Under the pieces are notes generated by a model that searched no databases, was not told where the DNA came from, and saw only the letters and a program-made list of their open reading frames with translations. Made by a program: the position numbers and the translations under genes. From Streptomyces griseoflavus (GTDB taxonomy: Bacteria; Actinomycetota; Actinomycetes; Streptomycetales; Streptomycetaceae), in NCBI RefSeq assembly GCF_014649995.1, contig NZ_BMUC01000002.1:484575-548574 (forward strand): a stretch of 64,000 bases of DNA, written 5' to 3'. Shown here piece by piece: positions 1 to 6,980 of the stretch (positions within the stretch are counted from its first letter, which is position 1; each line of letters opens with the position of its first letter).

Positions 1-2
1 TC

Positions 3-470
3 ATGGCTGCGTATCGCCGTTCGCGCGATGTAGTGATGCGCACGCAGCTCGCCAATGCCTGGCATCGGTTCGACACGAAGCGGTATGGCGACGAGGTGAT
101 TGCCCACCTGAACGAGGCGGATCTCTTCTTCTCGGCCTCAAGCCTGCAAGAACTTCAGGCGCTGCACCAGATGGGTGGTAGACCGATGATCCGCGTTGAT
201 GCCCCACTGTCGGCCGAGCAGTTGAGAGACAACATCGACCCGTCGACGCTCTGGCAGCTATGGCTCACCAGAGAGGCAGGGGGAGGCGATCTGGGTTGGC
301 TTTCATGTTTCCACAATCTGCGAGTGCTGCACCTGACCGACAAGGATGCCGAGGTAAACGTCACCGGCCTTGCTGGTATGGACAGGCTCCGCACCATTCA
401 TAGCAATTGTAAAGTCGTGGTAGGTGTCGACAAGCTCCCATCCTCGGTCGCTTTTCGTCATTATCGTTGA
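3..470 (+). CDS. 3' fragment of a probable NACHT/LRR-like protein (partial at window edge)
   Basis: The reading frame is open from the first bases of the window, so this is probably the C-terminal end of a larger protein; the ATG near the edge need not be a real start. The 155 residues contain a conserved-looking 'WHRFDTKRYGDEVIAHL' stretch, then a short leucine-patterned segment ('LSCFHNLRVLHLTDKD', then 'VTGLAGMDRLRTIH') that resembles two leucine-rich-repeat turns. From memory, such ends occur in actinobacterial NACHT NTPases, a class that includes anti-phage proteins. No NTPase motif lies inside the window, so the assignment is inference. It sits outside the left att repeat of the tRNA-Pro island and may belong to a second, neighbouring element. 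Confidence 0.55.
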   Translation: MAAYRRSRDVVMRTQLANAWHRFDTKRYGDEVIAHLNEADLFFSASSLQELQALHQMGGRPMIRVDAPLSAEQLRDNIDPSTLWQLWLTREAGGGDLGWLSCFHNLRVLHLTDKDAEVNVTGLAGMDRLRTIHSNCKVVVGVDKLPSSVAFRHYR

Positions 471-654
471 CGGAGGAGTGGAACTCCCGGGTGGGCGGAG
501 TCCCGCTCGGCTCTGCCTGGGCCGGCGGTGGACGGTTGAGGTCCCCCCGCGCACGCCCCAGCGGGCCCGCGGCCGGGAACGGCGCCCCCACCATCCCTGT
601 GCCGGCCGATCCCCCGCCGGAGGCATCGTCTCGCGCCCGCGGATGACGTCTGCG

Positions 655-1088
655 GGGTCGAGTGGGCCATGGCCCGGGACGAGGTGTAGGTGAAGCGCAC
701 GTCGTCGAGCTGTGCCCGGTGCCCCAGGGGCAAGCCGGGTGCCCCTCCAAGGCGCTCACCTTCGCTCAGGCCGAGGCCGTGCTCAATGTGCCGAGGGGAC
801 CTCGATGTACGCGTGAATCGGCGCCGCCCTGCCGACCGGTGCCCGTACCGAGGAGCCGCGGGCGCTCACCCGGCATCGACGGGATCAACGCCGACGAGTG
901 GACGCCCCAAGAGCTCCGGCACAACTTCGTGTCCCTGCTGCCCGACCGTGGCGTCCCGCTGGAAGTGATCCCCCGGCTCGTCGGGCACTCCGGGACGGCC
1001 GTGGCGGAGGAGTCCCGGCGGAAGCAGATCCGGCCCGTGATCCAGACCGGCGCCGCGGTCATGGACGAGATCTTCGACGCTGGTCCGC
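655..1088 (+). pseudogene. Decayed tyrosine recombinase (integrase) 3' remnant
   Basis: Pieces of a Streptomyces-type tyrosine integrase survive. 'EWAMARDEV' is readable near 655-690 in one frame, followed by a stop. 'VVELCPVPQGQ' and 'LTFAQAEAVL' lie at about 700-790 in the next frame. The C-terminal catalytic region 'WTPQELRHNF...RLVGHSGT...RKQIRPVIQTG' lies at about 898-1050. The stretch between AVL and the WTPQELRH box, which should carry the first catalytic Arg, is missing. The segment that should contain the catalytic Tyr ('VYR') reads 'EESRRKQIRPV'. Frameshift plus deletions make it non-functional. It reads towards the att repeat at 1158, which is the usual place for an integrase. The 471-654 stretch upstream shows no convincing gene. 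Confidence 0.8.
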
Positions 1089-1109
1089 AGCGGCAATGGC
1101 CAAACGAAG

Positions 1110-1149
1110 CAGGTCCCCAGCCTCCTCACGTGAGGAGGCTGGGGACCTG
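1110..1149. terminator. Perfect 40-bp palindrome beside the left att site
   Basis: The 20-base arms 1110-1129 and 1130-1149 are exactly complementary and centre on CACGTG. It lies between the integrase remnant and the duplicated tRNA segment. A different hairpin (14620-14656) occupies the same relative place beside the intact tRNA. It probably served as a bidirectional terminator for the integrase or a former tRNA 3' end; a recombination role is also possible. Confidence 0.6.
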
Positions 1150-1157
1150 GTGTTTCT

Positions 1158-1202
1158 CTGTCGGGGTGGCGGGATTTGAACCCACGACCTCTTCGTCCCG
1201 AA
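1158..1202. repeat. Left att core: 45-bp duplicate of the tRNA-Pro 3' half
   Basis: Identical over 45 bp to 14669-14713, in the same orientation, and diverging on both sides. It covers the T arm, variable region and most of the anticodon stem-loop of tRNA-Pro(CGG), but not the 5' half of the tRNA, so it cannot encode a working tRNA. Weaker similarity ('gacctggt' and '-ttc-ctg') continues about 13 bp further left. This is the usual footprint left by an integrative element using a tRNA 3' end. Confidence 0.92.
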
Positions 1203-1296
1203 TGAGGATCGATCACGTTGGCCACCTGCTGTGGGTGGTATTTGTGCAGGTCAGCACTTTGGCGGTGGTTGGTCTCGGGTGGTCCCGTGGGGGTTC

Positions 1297-1327
1297 TGGG
1301 AGAAGATCTTCTCCCAGATTTCTCCCA
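1297..1327. other. Candidate integrase arm-type sites, left end of island
   Basis: One inverted TGGGAGAA (1297-1304) and two direct TTCTCCCA (1309-1316 and 1320-1327) repeats; 1303-1327 is identical to 14576-14600 at the other island end. The first two copies form a perfect 22-bp palindrome at 1296-1317. The arrangement, beside an att core at both ends, fits arm-type binding sites of a tyrosine integrase. The rest of 1203-1602 shows no gene I can support and should hold the promoter of the operon starting at 1603. Confidence 0.6.
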
Positions 1328-1602
1328 AGCGGCGGGGTGACAGCGCGACGGGCGCTTCAGCACGCCGCGTTACGCAAGCGAATTTGTACGACGCCGTGCG
1401 GTGTCAGCGGCCGCGTGGCGCGGGGTGCACCGCCGCCTACGCATCGCTCGCGCAGAGGAGATCGGCTGAACCGTCCTTTCAAGGACCTCGACGCCTCCCT
1501 GCTCTGCCAGAGCGAGTTGGCCGAACCCGGGCGTGCACCTTCACATGTGGAGCAAGAATGGCTGCCTGGTGGATCAACAAGGAACAGGGGGCGGGGTTCT
1601 GC

Positions 1603-1998
1603 ATGACGAGCCAGGCGGAAGTAGTCGGCTTGAGGATCGCCAAGGCACTGTCGTACGTGTGTGGGCATCGGGACGAACTCGCCACGCTGCTCGACGAGGA
1701 CGCCGCCGCCTTGCGTGCTGTCGAAGCCGCAGTCGGCAGGCCGCCCGCGGACGACGTCTCGCTCGCTGCCCTTTTGGACGCGTTGCACGCAGCGGTTCGA
1801 CGCGCAGGCGACCCATCGGGGGTGTATGGGGGATCAGGCCGTAGCGCGATGCCGGCCGGTGTTGCTGATTTGGACGTCGTGTACCGGTGCCCCTTGCAGC
1901 TGTGCATCGGTCGATCCGGTCATGAAGTGGACGACGACGTGCCACGCTGCCAGTTTGCCCCCGCCGCGACGGCGCTGATCCGGGAGAGGCTCCCGTAG
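1603..1998 (+). CDS. Small Cys/His protein encoded ahead of the CHAT gene
   Basis: 131 residues. The first about 70 are predicted helical and acidic ('DELATLLDEDAAALRAVEA'). A Gly/Ser-rich linker follows, then a C-terminal region with Cys96, Cys101, His107 and Cys116, spaced like a small metal-binding site. I do not recognise the family. The ATG at 1603 is chosen because a G-rich ribosome-binding stretch precedes it; an in-frame ATG at 1558 is possible. Its stop TAG overlaps the GTG of the membrane-protein gene (TAGTG), so the two are translationally coupled, and the TPR-CHAT gene follows. From memory, actinobacterial CHAT/TPR proteins are often preceded by small companion proteins of this kind (the 'CATRA' systems), suggesting an adaptor or sensor role; that is inference. 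Confidence 0.65.
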   Translation: MTSQAEVVGLRIAKALSYVCGHRDELATLLDEDAAALRAVEAAVGRPPADDVSLAALLDALHAAVRRAGDPSGVYGGSGRSAMPAGVADLDVVYRCPLQLCIGRSGHEVDDDVPRCQFAPAATALIRERLP

Positions 1999-2933
1999 TG
2001 GGAGTGCTTCTCGGCGAACTCGGCAAGAAGCTGGCCGAGCGGTGGCTGACCCTGCTCGTACTACCAGGCGCGCTGTACTTGGCGGTCGCCGCAGCTGGAC
2101 ACACCCTCGGGCACAGTGCCGCGCTGGACGTTGGCCAGCTCATCCACGCGATCTCGGACGCCGCCAAGGCTCCCCAAGTCACCACGGTGGGCGGCCAGGT
2201 CGTGCTGCTAGCTGCCATCCTGGCCGGCGCGGCCGCCGCCGGACTGGCCGCCCAGTCCCTCGGCTCCGTTGTCGAGCGTGTCGCCCTGGCCGCTGGCTGG
2301 GGCGTCTGGCCGTGGCCGTTCGGCGAGCTGGCCGAGTACCGTGTGGCACGCAGACAGCATCGCTGGGACGAGGCGCGGGCAGAGTACGAAGCTCTGATGC
2401 TTCGGGAACGCGCTCCGCGTCCGGCTGACCGGCCCAAGATCCGGGAGCGTCATCGTGCGGCGCGCAAATGCGACCGCATCTCCGTAGAACGGCCTGAACG
2501 GCCGACCTGGAGCGGTGACCGAATCCATGCCGCGACGGTCCGGCTGGACCGAGACGCGCACGTCAATCTCCTCATCGTTTGGCCACATCTCTGGATCCTG
2601 CTGTCGGAAGAGATACGCGGTGAGATCGGAAGGGGCCGCGCCGCACTGACACGGGCTGCCGTTCTCGGTGGGTGGGCCCTGCTCTATCTGCCTCTGGCCT
2701 GGTGGTGGTGGCCCGCGGCACCGCTCAGCGCCACGCTCTTGATCATTTCGGCACGTCGCCTCCGTACGGCCGCGGACACCTATGCCGCGCTGCTGGAGGC
2801 ATCCGTGCGCCTTCACCTGACGGACCTGGCCGACAAGCTGCGCATCGAGGAACAACCGATGGGACCTTTGCTGGGTGGCGAGGTCATGCGACGGCTGAAC
2901 AGTCCGGCGCCCGTGTCGGAACCAGTTTTGTGA
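1998..2933 (+). CDS. Membrane protein of the CHAT operon
   Basis: 311 residues with three or four hydrophobic segments: about 17-37, about 66-92 and a long stretch about 219-255 containing 'LAWWWWPAAPLSA'. Between them is a soluble, strongly charged Arg/Glu-rich region (about 115-210, e.g. 'RRQHRWDEARAEYEALMLRE'). The GTG start at 1998 overlaps the stop of the small Cys/His gene by one base, indicating coupling. The TPR-CHAT gene starts 73 bp after it. No family recognised. Given a caspase-like partner, it could be the membrane effector or anchor of the system, by analogy with protease-activated bacterial pore formers such as gasdermins; there is no sequence evidence that it is a gasdermin. 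Confidence 0.75.
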   Translation: MGVLLGELGKKLAERWLTLLVLPGALYLAVAAAGHTLGHSAALDVGQLIHAISDAAKAPQVTTVGGQVVLLAAILAGAAAAGLAAQSLGSVVERVALAAGWGVWPWPFGELAEYRVARRQHRWDEARAEYEALMLRERAPRPADRPKIRERHRAARKCDRISVERPERPTWSGDRIHAATVRLDRDAHVNLLIVWPHLWILLSEEIRGEIGRGRAALTRAAVLGGWALLYLPLAWWWWPAAPLSATLLIISARRLRTAADTYAALLEASVRLHLTDLADKLRIEEQPMGPLLGGEVMRRLNSPAPVSEPVL

Positions 2934-3006
2934 GCTCCATCGAATGCAAAGGTTCGCCTTGTCGGGCCTGAACGGCGCAGCAACCAGATCTACCGAGGAA
3001 CGGGAA

Positions 3007-6000
3007 GTGACAGGGCGATTCATGCAGGGTCGTGAGCAGGACTTCGCAAGGGAAGACGAACTGGAGAAGCGGATTGCTGTAGTGGGCTTACGGCTGGAAC
3101 GGATGGCCCGCGAGCAAGATCTCGCTGTGGTGCTGGAGCCGGAAGCATTGGTCGAGGCCCGCCAACTTGCTGCGATACTCCGACACGACGAGTCCGACCT
3201 GGAAGGTCATTACGTCCTCGGCTGGTTGCACGCCTTCAGGTACCGGGCACTTCCCGAAGAGGCTGGGCAGCGGGACAGAGAGGAGGCCGTCGCCAAGTTC
3301 ACGCCCTGCTTCCTGTTCGGTGCCGGTGAGGAGGAATTGCCGGACGAACTGCTTCCAGACGTGGCCCAGCGCGCGCTCGCCTTCGTCTGGAGGATCCAGC
3401 AAGGGGTGAACCCTTCGCCGGACCCGGCGCTGCGCGCAAGAGTGACCGATCTCCTGCGGCGCATCGCAGGAGCTATTCCACGTGGAGCAAGTGAGCACGC
3501 GGAAACGCTGTCCAATCTTTCTGTCATCCTGAAATCCCACTTCGACGCCGGTGGCGAATCAGGGGATCTGGACGCGGCGATCGAGGCTGCCCAGGGCGCA
3601 GTGGAAAGCACGGCAACAGGGCACCCGAACCAGCCGGTCATGCTGTCCAACCTGTCAGGTGTGCTGATGCAGCGCTTCACCCATACAGGCGCGGCGGCGG
3701 ACCTGGACGATGCGATCGAGACCGGCCGATTGGCAGTCCAAGCCTCCGTGGGATCCCCTGCCGACCGGGCTGGCGGACTCAACAACCTGGGCACCGCGCT
3801 GAAGACCAGGTTCACGGAGAGAGGCATCCTGTCGGACCTGGACGCGGCGATCGAAGCCTTCCAGGAAGCGTCATACCTCCGTACCGAGGACCACGAAAAG
3901 GCAGGAGTTCTTCACAATCTGGGGACCGCCTGGCACGGCCGATATGAAAGCACCGGCGTGCTGGCGGATCTGGACAACGCGATCGAGTGTTGCCAGGCCG
4001 CAGTCGAGGCGGCTCCCGATGAACATCCTGCGCGCTCCATGTTCCTGTCTGGGCTCGGCACCGTCACGTTGACTCGATTCCAGCGAACCGGTGAAACAGC
4101 GTATTTGGACCGATCTGTCATTGCCTTCCGGGAAGCTCTCGAGATGCTCCCGCCGGGGCACCGAGCTCGTGGGCTTCGTCTCTCCGGCCTGGGACAAGCT
4201 CTCCTGGCGCGATACCGTCTTGGCGGCGACAGATCCGACCTCGATACGGCAATAGAAATGAACCGCGCTGCCTCCCGGGAAGTCACCCCGCACCAGATCG
4301 AGTTCAACGCGGTTCTCAACAACCTGGCCATCTCCCTCGGGCAGCGTTTCGAATGCACTGGTGATATGGCCGACCTGGACCAGGCGGTCACTGCCAGTCG
4401 CGCTTCCGCTCAGGCCACCGCGGATGGTCACCTCGACCGGCCGACCCGTCTGTCCAACGTCGGTCTGCTGCTGTGGACTCGGTTCAAGCACACCGGGGCA
4501 TTATCGGACCTGGATGCCGCGATCGAGTTCGCGCACAAAGCTGTGAATACGGCGCCCCGTGAGCACTCCGCCTTGGCGGCGATGCTGTCCAATCTCGGCA
4601 CAGTGTTGTTGCAACGTTACGAACGGAACGGGGACCTTCGAGACCTCGACGAGGTGATCCGAAGAAACCGCGAGGTCCTCGGCATTGTGGATGAACGCAG
4701 TCCTGACCGCCCTCGCTTCCTTGCGAATCTGTGCACCGCCCTGTACGCCCGTTTCCAGCGCACTGGAGGCTTTGAGGACCTGGACGGCGCGGTCGCGGCG
4801 GGACATGATGCGACCGCCACCGTTCCGTCCCACCACCCTGAGCGCCCGAGGTACTTGTCCTTGCTGGGAGGTGCGCTGACCGCCAGGTTCGAGATGACCG
4901 GGTCTGTAGTGGATCTGGATGACGCGGTGGTTGCGTGCCAGACCGCGCTCGACATCTCGCCCGCGGAACATCCGGAGCGCGCCGACTACCTGTTCCAGCT
5001 CGGTACGGCCCTGCATCGCCGGTATCAGCGGACTCACTCGCGACACGACTTCGATCGCGCCGTGGCCGTCCACATGGAAGGCGCCCGGGCCGACGGGGCC
5101 AGGTCCTCGATTCGGATTCGGGCCGCTCACGCAGCGGCCTCAATGACCGGACAGCAGGATCCTGATCTCGCAGCCGATCTCCTGGCAGGTGCCGTACACC
5201 TGCTGCCCGAAGTGGCAGACCGCCGGCTGAGCCGCGGCGACCAGCAGCACGCCATGGGCAAGTGGTCCGGGCTGGCCGGAGACGCTGCGGCACTGGCTCT
5301 TGCTTCTCACGAAGGCACACCCGCTGATCGGGCAGTGCGGGCACTGCAGTTGATCGAGGTGGGACGCGGCGTCCTCCACAGCCAGGCGCTGGACATGCGG
5401 AGTGATCTCGCAGAGCTTCGCGAGTGCCATCCCGACCTGGCCCATCGCTTCGAGGTACTTCGGGACGAGCTCGACCGGCCGATGGAAATGGCCTCCCCCT
5501 CGGAGCCCGAGGGGCAAGCCAGCGCCGCCGTACGTGCAGTCGATGCCGAGGAGCAACGACGCAGCCGCGCCGACCAACTTCAGGCCACGCTGGACAGCAT
5601 CCGAACGCAGGACGGATTCGCCAGCTTCGCTCGTCCCCCCGCCGTCAGTGAGCTCCTGGCACAAGCCACCTCCGGCCCAGTGGTGAGCTTCAACGTCAGC
5701 CACTACCGCAGCGACGCACTGCTGTTGACGTTCGATGGAATCGAGTCCCTGAACCTGCCCGACCTCACGTACGACCTCGTCATCGACCAGATACAGACCT
5801 TCCACAGGGCCCTGGAAACCGTTGCGGATCCGCGCACATCGCCCCTCACTCGAAAAGAGGCGCAATCGACGCTTCACGCTGTCTTGGAGTGGCTGTGGGA
5901 CGCGGCGGCCGAACCGGTATTGCGTAGCCTCGGTTTCACCGGTGAGCCCTCTCCCGGAGAGCCGTGGCCCCGCGTCTGGTGGGCACCTGGCGGGCTCCTC

Positions 6001-6825
6001 TCACTGCTACCCCTGCACGCTGCCGGCCGTCACTCCGAGCCGCCCCGGGCGGGTTTGAGAGACAGGGAACCGCCGACAGTCATGGACCGTGTCGTCTCCT
6101 CGTACACCACCACTATCCGCGCACTGCACCACGCGCGCCGTCATCTCACCACCGCGCCGACTGTGAGCCGATCACTGATCGTGGCCATGCCCACAACCCC
6201 GGGCGTCCAAGGCCGCCTGGACCACGTCTCGGAAGAAGCCGCACTGCTGTGCGGCTTGCTGCCTGAGCCGACGCTCCTTATGGAGCCGGATGCAGAGGCT
6301 GAAGACGGCATGCCCGTCCCCGGGCCGGAGACACGACCGACCAAGGCTCGGGTCCTGAAGACCCTCTCCGATTGCGGCATCGTTCATTTCGCGTGCCACG
6401 GTGCCCACGACCCCGACGACCCGTCCCAGAGCCTGTTGCTTCTGCACGACCACGAACGTGATCCGCTCACGGTGGCGAGCCTTGCAGAAATGAGGATGGA
6501 CTCGGCCCAACTGGCCTACCTGTCAGCGTGCCGAACAGCGTTCATGGAATCCGTGGAGCTGATCGACGAGGCCATCCATCTCACAGCGGCCTTTCAGCTC
6601 GCGGGTTTTCCCCACGTCATCGGCACCCTCTGGGAGATAAACGACGAGGTGGCCTCGCATATGGCAGCTGATTTCTATGTTGAGCTCGGCGGGGACACCG
6701 ACCAACATGGTGGCCTCGACACGGATGCAGCGGCTCGTGCTCTGCACCACACCGTGCGTAAGGCCCGTGATCGATATCCAACGTCCCCCTACCTCTGGGC
6801 GGCCCACCTGCACGCCGGGATCTGA
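3007..6825 (+). CDS. TPR-repeat CHAT-domain (caspase-like) protein
   Basis: 1272 residues from the GTG at 3007, which has GAGGAA six bases upstream; an upstream ATG at 2944 lacks such a site. After an N-terminal helical region there are roughly a dozen TPR-like units, each with 'DLDxAIE' and 'LSNLGxxLxxRF' signatures, spanning about residues 165-720. A linker follows, then a C-terminal CHAT domain (about 930-1272), the clan CD protease fold related to caspases and separase. The dyad is visible: His in 'HFACHG' (codon 6397) and Cys in 'LSACRTA' (codon 6529), followed by 'AFQLAGFPHVIGTLW', typical of CHAT. Two TTA codons (3088 and 4501) imply dependence on bldA tRNA. It is last in the operon with the small Cys/His and membrane proteins. 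Probable role: sensor-protease of a conflict or cell-death system. Confidence 0.88.
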   Translation: MTGRFMQGREQDFAREDELEKRIAVVGLRLERMAREQDLAVVLEPEALVEARQLAAILRHDESDLEGHYVLGWLHAFRYRALPEEAGQRDREEAVAKFTPCFLFGAGEEELPDELLPDVAQRALAFVWRIQQGVNPSPDPALRARVTDLLRRIAGAIPRGASEHAETLSNLSVILKSHFDAGGESGDLDAAIEAAQGAVESTATGHPNQPVMLSNLSGVLMQRFTHTGAAADLDDAIETGRLAVQASVGSPADRAGGLNNLGTALKTRFTERGILSDLDAAIEAFQEASYLRTEDHEKAGVLHNLGTAWHGRYESTGVLADLDNAIECCQAAVEAAPDEHPARSMFLSGLGTVTLTRFQRTGETAYLDRSVIAFREALEMLPPGHRARGLRLSGLGQALLARYRLGGDRSDLDTAIEMNRAASREVTPHQIEFNAVLNNLAISLGQRFECTGDMADLDQAVTASRASAQATADGHLDRPTRLSNVGLLLWTRFKHTGALSDLDAAIEFAHKAVNTAPREHSALAAMLSNLGTVLLQRYERNGDLRDLDEVIRRNREVLGIVDERSPDRPRFLANLCTALYARFQRTGGFEDLDGAVAAGHDATATVPSHHPERPRYLSLLGGALTARFEMTGSVVDLDDAVVACQTALDISPAEHPERADYLFQLGTALHRRYQRTHSRHDFDRAVAVHMEGARADGARSSIRIRAAHAAASMTGQQDPDLAADLLAGAVHLLPEVADRRLSRGDQQHAMGKWSGLAGDAAALALASHEGTPADRAVRALQLIEVGRGVLHSQALDMRSDLAELRECHPDLAHRFEVLRDELDRPMEMASPSEPEGQASAAVRAVDAEEQRRSRADQLQATLDSIRTQDGFASFARPPAVSELLAQATSGPVVSFNVSHYRSDALLLTFDGIESLNLPDLTYDLVIDQIQTFHRALETVADPRTSPLTRKEAQSTLHAVLEWLWDAAAEPVLRSLGFTGEPSPGEPWPRVWWAPGGLLSLLPLHAAGRHSEPPRAGLRDREPPTVMDRVVSSYTTTIRALHHARRHLTTAPTVSRSLIVAMPTTPGVQGRLDHVSEEAALLCGLLPEPTLLMEPDAEAEDGMPVPGPETRPTKARVLKTLSDCGIVHFACHGAHDPDDPSQSLLLLHDHERDPLTVASLAEMRMDSAQLAYLSACRTAFMESVELIDEAIHLTAAFQLAGFPHVIGTLWEINDEVASHMAADFYVELGGDTDQHGGLDTDAAARALHHTVRKARDRYPTSPYLWAAHLHAGI

Positions 6826-6980
6826 AAGCGGGCGGTGCCGCGGCTACTGAGCCGCGGCACCGACGTGCACATCGCTGCCGATGCCGCGAGCACCTTGGCC
6901 CACGACTGGACGCGCGTGCGTGGTGATCGGGTGTTCGTGACACGGATCTTCCGAGACGGACACGCAAAGACTTACCCAGG

